From Atribacterota bacterium (GTDB lineage: Bacteria; Atribacterota; Phoenicimicrobiia; Phoenicimicrobiales; Phoenicimicrobiaceae), in assembly GCA_030668465.1 (NCBI GenBank), contig DAOUTX010000001.1, positions 1-30,357 of the forward strand: a stretch of 30,357 nt of DNA. The letters are read 5' to 3'. The translations under genes were made by a program, and so were the position numbers. This document shows positions 7,226 through 15,380 of the stretch, piece by piece; position 1 is the first letter of the stretch, and each line of letters starts with the position of its first letter. The notes under the pieces are model-generated. The model saw nothing but the letters and a program-made list of their open reading frames with translations. It was not told where the DNA came from and ran no database searches.

Positions 7226-9955
7226 TTATGTTGAAATTTCCTTTACCGGTGGTACATACTTTTTTAACATCAGAGAAAGGCTTATCACAGTTACAGAGCT
7301 CATAGCCATAGCTAACCCTGCAAGTTCAGGCCTAAAAGTAATTCCGAAAAAAGGGTATAATATTCCTGCCGCTACCGGAATTAGAGCAGTATTATAAGCA
7401 AAAGCCCAAAATATATTTTGTTTAATTCTCGATATCACTTTTTTACTTAATTGTATAGCTGCCACTGCATCCAAAAGATCATCCTTTATAAGTACTATAT
7501 CTCCGGTTTCTATTGCTACATCTGTCCCGCTGCCTATAGCAATACCCACATCTGCCTGAGCAAGGGCTGGTGCATCATTAATTCCATCACCTACAAAGGC
7601 AACTACCTCCCCTTTCTCTTGAAGTTTTTGTACTTCCTTTGCTTTATCATGAGGTAAGACTTCTGCTAACACATTTACAATTCCAGCTTGTTTGGCGATT
7701 GCGTTTGCAGTTCTAATATTATCACCGGTAATCATAAAAATATTAAATCTCATATCTTTAAATTCCTTAATTGCACTTTTGGTTGTTCCTTTTAACGTAT
7801 CAGTAATAGCTATCATACCAGCCATCTTGTTATTAAAAGCAATCAGCATTACTGTCTTTCCTTCGTTTTCAAATTGAAAAATATTGTTCTCAATCCCTTC
7901 AGGTAGTAAAATATTTTTCTCTTTTAAAAGAATTCTGTTGCCTATTAGTATTTCTTTTTCTTCTACTTTTGCTATTACACCTTTCCCCCTAAAAGTGTTA
8001 AAATATTCGCTACTAAGAAGTTCAATCCCACTATCTATTGATTTTTTTACAATTGCTTCAGCAAGAGGATGTTTAGAATTCTTTTCCACACTTGCCGTAA
8101 ATTTTAGTAGTGTTCTATTTTCAACTTCAATACCGATTATATCTGTAACCTCCGGTTTCCCTTTAGTAAGAGTTCCGGTTTTATCAAATATTATAGTGGT
8201 CAATTTCTCAGATCTTTCCAGAGCTTCTCCATTTTTAATAAGAACACCAAGCTCAGCTCCCCGGCCTACTCCTACCGTCACAGCAGTAGGAGTAGCCAGA
8301 CCAAGTGCACACGGGCAAGCAATAACTAAAACTGAAATTAAATTAGTTAACGCGAAAAGAAAACTATTATCAAGAATTAAATACCAGACCACAAAAGAAA
8401 GAAGAGCAATTATTAATACTGTGGGAATAAAATAATTTACCGCTTTATCTGCAATTCTTTGAATGGGTGGCTTTGAGCTCTGAGCTTCTTCTACAAGTTT
8501 TATGATTTGAGATAGCATGGTATCTCTTCCTACTTTGGTTGCTACAAATCTTATTACACCATTTTTATTAATGGTTCCTCCAACAATCTTGTCACCTTTT
8601 TCTTTTAATGGTGAAATGGACTCTCCAGTAATCATTGATTCATCCACAAAACTCTCACCATCAATAACTTCACCATCCACAGGGATTTTTTCTCCTGGTT
8701 TGACTATTAATATATCATTTAATGCCACCTTTTCTATGGATATTTCCTGCTCTTCAAAAATTGAGAGCAGTTTACTAATCAACATATCTTTAGGTGGATA
8801 TACAAAGATTCTATTATTATAATTGTAAACTCTGCAGATAAATAATTTATTAACCTTTCCTTCTATATCTCTTTTATTCAATAAAATAGTTGGTGATCCG
8901 TAAAAGGAATAATCTTTAAAATTCTCTTTAGTTACTTCTATTAACTTGATAGGGGCAGAAATATTCAACTTCTTTAGAGCATCTTTTACTTGTTCTGCTG
9001 ACTTGTTATAGTTCGGGCAATCTCTAAAATATAAGATTTCTATATCTATATTTTTGGGCCTTAAAATGTCAGCGGTCTTTGGTTGTAAACCCATTAATTT
9101 TTTAATCGCTTCTGATGTCTTCCCTTTTGCCCTTGATTCCAAATACCGTCCCATGGTAAGAAAGGTAGCTAAAAAAATTGCTGTCTCATAAAATAAAAAT
9201 CTACTGGAAAGTATAAAATTAAAAGTAGCCAAAAGACTTGCTCCAAAAGCAACCCCTATCCCCATAGAATACATTACATCCATATTTAAACTCTTATTTT
9301 TTAAAGAACGATAAGCAGCAGTAAAAATAGGATGGCTTATATAAATAAAAGCAGGAGTTGAAATAAGCAACATTAAATAAGCCGTTGAAATAGGTAAATT
9401 AATAGGAATATACATAAGAATCATCAAAAGAGTACCGGTAGTAAACCCCACAATAATTCGGTTGCGTTTTTCTTTTAAATCCTTTTCTCTTGTAACTTTT
9501 TCAAAATCTTCTGTTTTTTCTCCTTCTATACCTAAGAATTGATATCCGGCTTCTTCAATATTTCTTCTCATGTCGGCTTGGGTTACAATATTTGGATTAT
9601 AAATAACAATTGCTTTTTCACCAGCAAGATTAATATTAACCTCTATGATTCCATCCAATCTCAGGAGAGAATTTTCTATTGTTTTTACGCAAGTAGCACA
9701 AGTCATCCCTCCAATTTTTAGAACGACTTTATCGTTTATTATTTGGTAACCTGCGTTCTTTATGGCTTTGTCTAAATCAGTAAACCTTAGCTTTAAAAAA
9801 TCATATTCTACTGCAACGCTCTCGTTCCCAAGATTCACTTGCGCATTGATGACACCATTCAGATTTATTAATGACTTCTCAATTGTTGTGGCACACATTG
9901 CGCAAGTCATTCCAGAAATCTTAAGTTCAATTTTTTTAGTCTTTTCCAAAAACAT
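7226..9955 (-). CDS. copA: CopA-type P1B copper-exporting ATPase with an inserted thioredoxin-like domain
   Basis: 909 residues, about 100 longer than a two-HMA CopA. Order: HMA1 with GMTCAMC (15-21), HMA2 with GMTCATC (83-89), membrane helices from about 165, actuator domain with TGES (444-447), metal-transport motif CPC (547-549), phosphorylation site DKTGT (591-595), HP (629-630), MITGDN (741-746) and GDGINDAP (789-796). These are all the residues needed for Cu(I) export. The odd part is residues 302-402, inserted in the actuator domain between ADILRPKN and EISIEKV, where other CopA proteins have a short turn. It has IEILYFRDCPNY, GSPTILLN and CRVY, as in small thioredoxin-fold proteins. 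The gene follows the CysK-like gene (54-base gap) in the Rrf2-SHOCT-cysteine synthase-copA-YHS operon; its ATG has GAGG eight bases upstream. Confidence 0.95.
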   Translation of the reverse strand: MFLEKTKKIELKISGMTCAMCATTIEKSLINLNGVINAQVNLGNESVAVEYDFLKLRFTDLDKAIKNAGYQIINDKVVLKIGGMTCATCVKTIENSLLRLDGIIEVNINLAGEKAIVIYNPNIVTQADMRRNIEEAGYQFLGIEGEKTEDFEKVTREKDLKEKRNRIIVGFTTGTLLMILMYIPINLPISTAYLMLLISTPAFIYISHPIFTAAYRSLKNKSLNMDVMYSMGIGVAFGASLLATFNFILSSRFLFYETAIFLATFLTMGRYLESRAKGKTSEAIKKLMGLQPKTADILRPKNIDIEILYFRDCPNYNKSAEQVKDALKKLNISAPIKLIEVTKENFKDYSFYGSPTILLNKRDIEGKVNKLFICRVYNYNNRIFVYPPKDMLISKLLSIFEEQEISIEKVALNDILIVKPGEKIPVDGEVIDGESFVDESMITGESISPLKEKGDKIVGGTINKNGVIRFVATKVGRDTMLSQIIKLVEEAQSSKPPIQRIADKAVNYFIPTVLIIALLSFVVWYLILDNSFLFALTNLISVLVIACPCALGLATPTAVTVGVGRGAELGVLIKNGEALERSEKLTTIIFDKTGTLTKGKPEVTDIIGIEVENRTLLKFTASVEKNSKHPLAEAIVKKSIDSGIELLSSEYFNTFRGKGVIAKVEEKEILIGNRILLKEKNILLPEGIENNIFQFENEGKTVMLIAFNNKMAGMIAITDTLKGTTKSAIKEFKDMRFNIFMITGDNIRTANAIAKQAGIVNVLAEVLPHDKAKEVQKLQEKGEVVAFVGDGINDAPALAQADVGIAIGSGTDVAIETGDIVLIKDDLLDAVAAIQLSKKVISRIKQNIFWAFAYNTALIPVAAGILYPFFGITFRPELAGLAMAMSSVTVISLSLMLKKYVPPVKEIST
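8750..9052 (-). other. Thioredoxin-like domain inserted in the CopA actuator domain
   Basis: Residues 302-402 of CopA. Seen in order: beta strand IDIEILYF, then DCPNY (C313; the second cysteine of a CxxC is tyrosine), a helix SAEQVKDALKKLNI, strand IKLIEVT, a cis-proline-like loop YGSPTILLN (352-360), DIEG, and CRVY with C374. The frame is continuous and the CopA sequence resumes exactly where the actuator domain should, so this is a domain insertion and not a frame artefact. Insertion at a beta-turn would leave the actuator fold intact. Confidence 0.75.
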
Positions 9956-10009
9956 GTTCTTGCCTCATAGACAATTAAATTTTTACTTTTTATTCTTATG
10001 CACAACTCT

Positions 10010-10918
10010 TTAAGGCGGACATTTTCCACATATTGACCTGAATAAGTTAGTACTTAAGTAACGGTCTCCCCGATCAGGTAAAATTACTACGATTATTCCA
10101 GAATCCATTTTTTTGGCCATGCGCAAGGCTCCTACAATTGCAGCACCACTGGACATGCCTACAAAAATACCTTCTTTAGTGGCAAGTAATCTGGTTACCT
10201 CGTAAGCTGGGTCATCCTCAACGGTAATTTTCTCATCTAATTTTTCTGAATGATATATCTTGGGGACAATTGATTCTTGCATATTTTTAAGCCCCTGTAT
10301 TTTATGCGCCATTGTTGGTTCAACTCCTACAACTTTAATTTGCGGCTTCTTTTCCTTGAGATATTTACCCGTCCCCATTAGAGTTCCTCCGGTCCCCATA
10401 CCTGCTACAAATACATCAATTTCTCCCTTGGTTTGCGAAAATATTTCTGGCCCGGTGGTCTCATAGTGAGCAAGAACATTATTCTCGTTTTCAAATTGAT
10501 TGGGCATATAATATTTATCAGGCTCTTCGGTAATGAGCTGATGAGCTTTTCTAATAGCACCATCTGTAGTTTCCTTGGCAGGAGTGAGTACAACTTCAGC
10601 ATCAAATGCCTCGATAATACTACGCCTTTCTAAACTCACACATTCAGGCATACAAAGTTTTACTTTATATCCCCTGGCTGCTCCTATCATTGCCAGGGCA
10701 ATTCCAGTATTTCCTGAAGTAGGTTCAAGTATTGTTTTTCCTTTGATAAGTTCACCTGACTCTTCTGCTTTTTTGAGCATATAATAGGCAGGACGATCTT
10801 TTACTGAACCACCAGGATTACTTCCTTCAAGCTTGCCAAAAATTCTTACCTTTGAAATTCCATTTAGATTATTTAACTCAACAAGCGGCGTACTGCCGAT
10901 AGCGGACAACAGGTTCAT
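10010..10918 (-). CDS. Cysteine synthase family PLP enzyme (CysK/CysM type)
   Basis: 302 residues, the usual length of O-acetylserine sulfhydrylase. The PLP lysine is K40 in NPGGSVKDRPA, which is nearer to CysM than to CysK. TSGNTG binds the substrate carboxylate, and GTGGTLMGTGKYL binds the PLP phosphate. The C-terminus FRSICGKCPP carries a CxxC pair. The enzyme would make cysteine from O-acetylserine, or O-phosphoserine, and sulfide or thiosulfate. Its place between an Rrf2 regulator and copA is suggestive: in Bacillus the Rrf2 protein CymR works in complex with CysK, and cysteine supply matters under copper stress. AGGAGA precedes the ATG. Which sulfur donor it uses cannot be told from sequence. 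Confidence 0.9.
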   Translation of the reverse strand: MNLLSAIGSTPLVELNNLNGISKVRIFGKLEGSNPGGSVKDRPAYYMLKKAEESGELIKGKTILEPTSGNTGIALAMIGAARGYKVKLCMPECVSLERRSIIEAFDAEVVLTPAKETTDGAIRKAHQLITEEPDKYYMPNQFENENNVLAHYETTGPEIFSQTKGEIDVFVAGMGTGGTLMGTGKYLKEKKPQIKVVGVEPTMAHKIQGLKNMQESIVPKIYHSEKLDEKITVEDDPAYEVTRLLATKEGIFVGMSSGAAIVGALRMAKKMDSGIIVVILPDRGDRYLSTNLFRSICGKCPP

Positions 10919-10988
10919 AATTTTCTCCTAAACGTCTTTTTATTTCCTAATTTTTTATAACTATTTTATATCCCGTATAAGGAATTAA

Positions 10989-11303
10989 TTAACTTTTCAA
11001 AACTTTTTTCATTTTTTCAAATTCTTTTTCGGTAATTTCTCCCTTTGCAAATCGTTCTTTGATAATATCTAAGGAAGTTTCGCTAAATCCCCCAGTATAT
11101 CTATTTGATTTTGTATTGGTAATGATAAAATAAATTATCAATCCAATAACAATTGCAAATATGAACATCATAAACATTCCCCCTCCATAGCCAAAATTCA
11201 TCATTTGATTCCACCCCCATGTAAATCCACAGCCCTCTACATCAGCAAATGCAAGAACTGGAAAAATAAATAATATTACAAAAACCATAATCAATACCCT
11301 CAT
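10989..11303 (-). CDS. Small SHOCT-domain membrane protein
   Basis: 104 residues from the ATG that follows GAGGTGA; a GTG nine bases upstream is inside that site. A signal or first membrane segment (1-20), a short Met- and Gly-rich stretch NQMMNFGYGGGMFMM, a second segment (about 45-63), and a C-terminal SHOCT motif SLDIIKERFAKGEITEKEFEKMKK. Proteins of this layout are common beside copper exporters and other membrane metal genes, often as Met-rich forms; their role is not established. It is the second gene of the Rrf2 operon. The stretch GAGGTGAAWTTTATGAGG around its start is nearly the same as around the start of the Rrf2 gene. Confidence 0.82.
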   Translation of the reverse strand: MRVLIMVFVILFIFPVLAFADVEGCGFTWGWNQMMNFGYGGGMFMMFIFAIVIGLIIYFIITNTKSNRYTGGFSETSLDIIKERFAKGEITEKEFEKMKKVLKS

Positions 11304-11352
11304 AAATTTCACCTCTTTTTTATTTAAAATATGCGAAATAGGATAGTAATAA

Positions 11353-11769
11353 TTAGTCTATTTCTTTTTGCGAGTTCATTAAATCCTCCAAAGTAATAGA
11401 GCTAAGTTCATCGGAAATTTTTTCATCCAATTTTTCCCAGACACCTCGAGTTGCACATTTGGAAACCCTGGAACAAATAGAGGGATTTTTTACACATTCC
11501 ACACAACTTATGCCCCCTTCAAGGGTTTGCACAATCTCTTTGAGAGTTATTTGGGAAGGAGATTTAGCTAACTTATACCCTCCGTGGGCTCCTCGAGAAG
11601 AGCTTATCAACCCGCTTGCCCTAAGGGGGATAACCAGGTGACTTAAATATTTTTCGGAAATCTCTTCCTTTTCGGCAATATCCTTCAAAAAGATAGTTCC
11701 CTTATCAAAATTTAAGGCTAATTCTAACATTAACCTTGTACCATATCTTGCTCTGGTAGAGAGCCTCAT
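11353..11769 (-). CDS. Rrf2-family transcription regulator with FeS-type cysteines
   Basis: 138 residues from the ATG after GAGGTGA; the upstream GTG is part of the ribosome site. N-terminal winged helix: RLSTRARYGTRLMLELA, the recognition region ISEKYLSHLVIPLRASGLISSSRGAHGGYKLAK and the usual ITLKEIVQTLEG. Then the cysteine cluster C89, C92, C99 and C105 (SCVEC, SICSRVSKC), placed much like the three cluster ligands of IscR, and the dimer helix. It could sense FeS state, thiols or copper damage to a cluster. It heads the SHOCT-cysteine synthase-copA-YHS operon and has a 32-bp operator over its own promoter, so it probably represses itself. CymR-like or IscR-like function cannot be separated on sequence alone; the cysteines favour the cluster-binding type. 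Confidence 0.9.
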   Translation of the reverse strand: MRLSTRARYGTRLMLELALNFDKGTIFLKDIAEKEEISEKYLSHLVIPLRASGLISSSRGAHGGYKLAKSPSQITLKEIVQTLEGGISCVECVKNPSICSRVSKCATRGVWEKLDEKISDELSSITLEDLMNSQKEID

Positions 11770-11786
11770 AAAATTCACCTCGCTTA

Positions 11787-11818
11787 ATTACTACTATTAC
11801 TATTACTTTAGTAGTGAT
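11787..11818. promoter_or_regulatory. 32-bp operator (site B) of the Rrf2/copA operon
   Basis: ATTACTACT at 11787-11795 and AGTAGTGAT at 11810-11818, 14 bases apart; eight of nine positions are symmetric. It has the same length and layout as site A at 6588-6619. It starts at the -10 box and runs over the likely transcription start, 18 bases before the Rrf2 ATG, which is the position of a repressor site. Confidence 0.72.
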
Positions 11819-11845
11819 TATAATATAAAAAAATATTTTTGTCAA
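11817..11845 (-). promoter_or_regulatory. Consensus sigma-70 promoter of the Rrf2/copA operon
   Basis: TTGACA (11845-11840), a 17-base spacer, TATAAT (11822-11817): both boxes match the consensus in full. The last two bases of the -10 box belong to the operator. A perfect promoter under an operator implies strong expression when the repressor is off. Confidence 0.88.
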
Positions 11846-11866
11846 CTATTAATATTTTCGTACCTA

Positions 11867-11890
11867 GTATCTCGTGGATCGTATCTCGTA
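11867..11890. repeat. 24-bp direct repeat, copy 1 (upstream side 3' of ychF)
   Basis: Two GTATCTCG words 14 bases apart, followed by TA. The copy at 13151-13174 differs at 2 of 24 bases and has the same orientation. The two copies flank the ychF-like gene. Confidence 0.8.
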
Positions 11891-12049
11891 TAAAATACAG
11901 TAACAAGTAATATGTAATGAGTAATAAGATTACAGTTATGATTTTACAAAAACAATTTATTTAATACATTTCACACATTACACAATTTAACTGGTAAACA
12001 GGAAAACTGGTTAATTGGGTAAATAAAAACTGTGAACCGGAAACATTTT

Positions 12050-13123
12050 TTAAATATTAAATCGAAAATTGATAATATCTCCGTCTTCGATTATAGCATC
12101 TTTCCCTTCAATCTTTAGTAACCCTTTTTCTTTTACTGTATGCATAGAACCAAGAGTAACCAAATCCTGATACCTGGCTATCTCTGCCCGGATAAAACCT
12201 CTTTCTATGTCTGAATGTACTTTTCCGGCGGCTTTCACTGCATGGGTATCTTTTTTAATAGCCCATGCTCGAACTTCATCCTTGACTACTGTAAAAAAGG
12301 TGATTAGCCCTAAATGTTCATAACTTACCCGGCACAATCTTTCAATTCCTGATTTTTTTAGCCCCAGGTCCTCTAAAAATACCTGTCTCTCTTCTGGTTC
12401 CAGTTGACTTATTTCCATCTCCATTTTTCCACAAATGTTTATGCTCACTATATTATTATCTTTTATAAGTTGGTTTAATTCCTCTTTCCGGGGAAATACA
12501 TTAGATCTAAATTGTTCCTCACTAAGATTTAGAGCAATAATTATTGGCTTTAGAGTATAAAAACTAAAACCGCTTATTCTCTTTATTTCATCTTCCGTAA
12601 ATTCAAAGCTGGAGAGAAATTTATCATCGTTAAGATATTGACCACATTTTTCTAAAACCTCTTCTTCTATTAATTCATCATGAGTTAATTCTTTCTTAGA
12701 TTTCTTTAAATTACCTAAGCGATTCTCTACTACCTCTAAATCTCTAAGTAAGAGTTCACATATTAAATTTTCAACTTGAACAACAGGATCTTTTTCTCCC
12801 GCAACCGTTGGGTCTTCAAATAATCTGATGGCAAATAATAGGACATCAACATCCTGGATTAAATTAAATATCTCTGCTTTATCCTTTTGGAGTAATTCAG
12901 GTGAAATTCCACCGATGTCCACAAATTCAATAGTGGCATAAGTGGTCTTTTTTGGTGTGAAAAGGGAACTCAAAAAATCGACTCTCTGATCGTAAACAAT
13001 AGCAATTCCAATATTCTTTGTGCCTTTTGAGGAAAATGTAGAAACTTCTTTATTCTGGCCGGTTAAAAGATTAAACAGAGTGGTCTTCCCCGTTAAAGGC
13101 ATCCCCACAATTCCAATTTTCAT
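12050..13123 (-). CDS. YchF/OLA1-family nucleotide-binding protein, divergent
   Basis: 357 residues, near the usual 363 of YchF. It has an N-terminal P-loop domain, a helical insert, and a C-terminal TGS domain ending KEKGLLKIEGKDAIIEDGDIINFRFNI-like, as in YchF. The C-terminal part (WAIKK, AAGKVHSDIERGFIRAEIARYQDLV) is close to consensus. The N-terminal part is not: the P-loop is GMPLTGKTT (7-15) where YchF has GLPNVGKST, and the base-recognition motif reads NLSE where YchF has NxxE. YchF binds ATP more than GTP and is linked to ribosomes and stress. This may be a second, divergent copy besides the housekeeping gene. It stands alone between a direct repeat pair; GGGAGG lies eight bases before the ATG. 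Confidence 0.85.
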   Translation of the reverse strand: MKIGIVGMPLTGKTTLFNLLTGQNKEVSTFSSKGTKNIGIAIVYDQRVDFLSSLFTPKKTTYATIEFVDIGGISPELLQKDKAEIFNLIQDVDVLLFAIRLFEDPTVAGEKDPVVQVENLICELLLRDLEVVENRLGNLKKSKKELTHDELIEEEVLEKCGQYLNDDKFLSSFEFTEDEIKRISGFSFYTLKPIIIALNLSEEQFRSNVFPRKEELNQLIKDNNIVSINICGKMEMEISQLEPEERQVFLEDLGLKKSGIERLCRVSYEHLGLITFFTVVKDEVRAWAIKKDTHAVKAAGKVHSDIERGFIRAEIARYQDLVTLGSMHTVKEKGLLKIEGKDAIIEDGDIINFRFNI

Positions 13124-13150
13124 TTCTTCTTCCCTCCCACTTTATATCTT

Positions 13151-13174
13151 GTATCTCGCGAATCGTATCTCGTA
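13151..13174. repeat. 24-bp direct repeat, copy 2 (5' of ychF)
   Basis: Same arrangement as the copy at 11867-11890: GTATCTCG at 13151 and 13165, then TA, 22 of 24 bases identical. Confidence 0.8.
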
Positions 13175-13290
13175 AAGAAACAGTTTTATTTCATTATAGC
13201 AAATGCATTTCAAAAATAAAAATAATGTAAATTTGAAAAAATAAGAGAAGATAAAAATATTAGAAAACCGAAGGAAGAAATTTATAAAAA

Positions 13291-13962
13291 TTACGTCTTA
13301 TTTATCTTTCCGTTATCCATCAGGTAAATACAATTAGTAGTCTCTTTTAAAAATTTTTTATCATGAGAAATAATTATGTAGGATAAATAGGGATGACTAT
13401 TTAATATTTGAACTATCTTTTCAATAGTTCCCTCATCAAGCCAGATTGTAGGTTCATCAAGTAATAAAATCTCCGGCTGCATTGCCCATACCGTAGCTAG
13501 AGAAACTAATCTTTTTTCTCCATAAGAAAGATTATAGGTAATTCTATCTTCAAAGCCAGCTAATCCGAGAGTCTCCAAAGTTTCTTTTAAGATTTTTTTA
13601 GTTTCCTGATGATTTTTTCTTAAGTTTAGAGGACCAAAGGCAATATCTTCAGCCACAGTAGGGCTGAATAATTGATCATCCGGATCCTGAAAAAGAAGGC
13701 CAATTCTTTCTCTGACTTCCACAAAATTATTCTCTACTTTTCGTTCTTTTCCAAAAATTTCTATTTTCCCTCCCGAAGGATTTAAAAGACCCATAATAAG
13801 ATGGAATAGAGTAGTCTTCCCACTTCCATTGAGCCCAACTAGGCCAATCCTCTCTCCTTTGAAAAAATTAAAACTAAACTTTTTAAATATATAATCCCGG
13901 GAGGGGTAGGCAAAGGAAAGGTCAACAAATTTGATTACGGATTCCTTTTCTTTTTCTTTCAT
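13291..13962 (-). CDS. nikO: Nickel ECF transporter ATPase NikO (CbiO type)
   Basis: 223 residues from the ATG at 13962, which overlaps the stop of the permease gene (ATGA). A longer reading from TTG at 13989 would overlap the permease by ten codons and lacks a ribosome site. Walker A GLNGSGKT (43-50), Q-loop LLFQDPDDQLFSPTV as in CbiO, signature LSYGEKRLVSLA, Walker B ILLLDEPT and a final SHDKKF. It powers the importer with NikQ. It is the last gene of the nikKMLQO operon. The family includes cobalt and nickel importers; nickel is chosen because of nikK, nikL and nikR in the same cluster. Confidence 0.92.
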   Translation of the reverse strand: MKEKEKESVIKFVDLSFAYPSRDYIFKKFSFNFFKGERIGLVGLNGSGKTTLFHLIMGLLNPSGGKIEIFGKERKVENNFVEVRERIGLLFQDPDDQLFSPTVAEDIAFGPLNLRKNHQETKKILKETLETLGLAGFEDRITYNLSYGEKRLVSLATVWAMQPEILLLDEPTIWLDEGTIEKIVQILNSHPYLSYIIISHDKKFLKETTNCIYLMDNGKINKT

Positions 13963-14711
13963 GACAGTAACACCAATCCCATAACACAACTTATCATCAC
14001 AATTCCCGCTGCAAAATCAGCTTTTTTGGAAACAAAATGATTTAAAGTCCAAAATTTGCCCTTAAACCCTCGGCACAGCATAGCATTATAAACTCTCTTG
14101 GAGCGGTCATAACTTCTAACTAACATCATCCCCACTAAATAGGCATAAGTCTTGTAAGTGTGGAGATTGGTCTGCGGTTTAAATCCCCTTATTTTCAAAG
14201 CATTATTTAATCTGATATATTCAGAATGAATGGTATGGATATAACGATAAGTAAAGAAAAATAACTGAACCAATTTATCAGGAAGATGCAAATGCCGCAG
14301 GGCATGGACCAGATTAAATATTGAAGAAGTAGAAAGGAGTGCAATCCCAACTAAAATAATAGAGTTAGATTTTATAGTAATTAAAAGGGCATATTTGATG
14401 CCTTCTTGAGAAATACCTAACGATCCTAAAGTATAAACTTTTTCACCCTGAAAGGTAAATGGGAGCATCAACCATAATAAAAAGATAAAACTATTCACCA
14501 CTAAAAGACGGGAAATCACTTCTTTGGTCCTTAAACGGGCAACAATCACTGCTGCTACAGCAAGGAATAAAGCACCCCATAATGAGGTATATTTATCGCT
14601 GACAGCAACAATTACTGAAAACAATAAAGTCACAACAATCTTTACCCGCGGATCGAGCTTATGAAAAAAAGAATCCCCTTTCGAAAATTTTTCTTTAATC
14701 AAATTAATCAC
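13959..14711 (-). CDS. nikQ: Nickel ECF transporter transmembrane protein NikQ (CbiQ type)
   Basis: 250 residues with five to six hydrophobic segments (about 27-65, 70-90, 107-130, 145-165, 230-248) and the CbiQ coupling region RRYIHTIHSEYIRLNNALKIRGF and YNAMLCRGFKGKF-like, whose two Ala-x-x-x-Arg-Gly helices contact the ATPase. It links NikM to NikO. The start is uncertain: GTG at 14711 has no ribosome site before it, whereas a TTG three codons on (14702) follows AGGTGAT at good distance and may be the real start. It ends in an ATGA overlap with nikO and starts 20 bases after nikL. Confidence 0.92.
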   Translation of the reverse strand: MINLIKEKFSKGDSFFHKLDPRVKIVVTLLFSVIVAVSDKYTSLWGALFLAVAAVIVARLRTKEVISRLLVVNSFIFLLWLMLPFTFQGEKVYTLGSLGISQEGIKYALLITIKSNSIILVGIALLSTSSIFNLVHALRHLHLPDKLVQLFFFTYRYIHTIHSEYIRLNNALKIRGFKPQTNLHTYKTYAYLVGMMLVRSYDRSKRVYNAMLCRGFKGKFWTLNHFVSKKADFAAGIVMISCVMGLVLLS

Positions 14712-14730
14712 CTAAAAATAAAATTTTAAA

Positions 14731-15312
14731 TTACCTTTTACGGCTTAAAAAATAAGCAATAATTCCAAAAATGCCAATTATATAACCTATGCCCCCAATT
14801 ATCTCGGCGGGAGAAATCTTATCCTCCCGAGATTTCTTAATCTCTCTCATAATCGGCTTTAACTTTTCATCCAGAGTATCTTCAATTATTGATTGAATTT
14901 CTTTCAAGTCAACCAAAGAAGTTTCGGAAGAAACAATAGATACGGGTTCTTCAGGTTCTTCTTTAATCAACCCGACAGCACCCCTTAATTCATCTGCCGA
15001 AATACTATATTCTGCCCGATGCCCCATGCTGGCAGTAAGAACTATTTTTAAATCTCCATCTTCCGAAGGAACTTCTAAAGAAAATTTTCCTTCCTTATCA
15101 GTTAAACCTTCCAATAATTTATTCCCCTGGTTATCGAATACTTCAATCTTAGAATCTATACATTTCTTACCATCGTTAAAATAACTTTCAGTATATATTT
15201 TTTCCCCTTCTACATAAGCAAAGACATTTACTTTGTGGGCAAAGACCGAGACATCCATCATTATAATGGTTAGAAAAGTAAATATCAAAATTAAATACAG
15301 TTTATTTTTCAT
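14731..15312 (-). CDS. nikL: Nickel transporter accessory protein NikL
   Basis: 193 residues. The signal peptide ends at SVFA, leaving a mature N-terminus beginning HKVNVFAYVEG. A beta-rich outside domain follows (KIYTESYFNDGKKCIDSKIEVFDNQG, LLEGLTDKEGKFSLEVP), then a charged linker (about 115-160) and one C-terminal membrane helix (168-189) ending in RKR. This is the layout of NikL of the NikKMLQO type of nickel importers, which takes the place of NikN/CbiN. The exposed N-terminal histidine and the HRAEY segment may help capture nickel. It lies between nikM (66-base gap) and nikQ. The gap before nikL's neighbour nikM contains the word-like repeat at 15347-15380. Confidence 0.85.
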   Translation of the reverse strand: MKNKLYLILIFTFLTIIMMDVSVFAHKVNVFAYVEGEKIYTESYFNDGKKCIDSKIEVFDNQGNKLLEGLTDKEGKFSLEVPSEDGDLKIVLTASMGHRAEYSISADELRGAVGLIKEEPEEPVSIVSSETSLVDLKEIQSIIEDTLDEKLKPIMREIKKSREDKISPAEIIGGIGYIIGIFGIIAYFLSRKR

Positions 15313-15346
15313 CTTATCTTCCCAATATGATTCTATTTTATTTGAT

Positions 15347-15380
15347 CAATCTGTGTAATCTATATTAAATCCGTGTAATC
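15347..15380. repeat. Word-like direct repeat between nikM and nikL
   Basis: AATCTGTGTAATC and AATCCGTGTAATC, 19 bases apart, in the short gap between the two genes. It is of the same dispersed, low-complexity style as the repeats at 11867, 13151 and 16829; the second unit reaches into the stop region of nikM. Confidence 0.5.

Noticed and set aside
7884..8435. 183-codon plus-strand ORF opposite copA
   Set aside because: Antisense shadow of the CopA catalytic domain; no ribosome site and composition set by the opposite frame.
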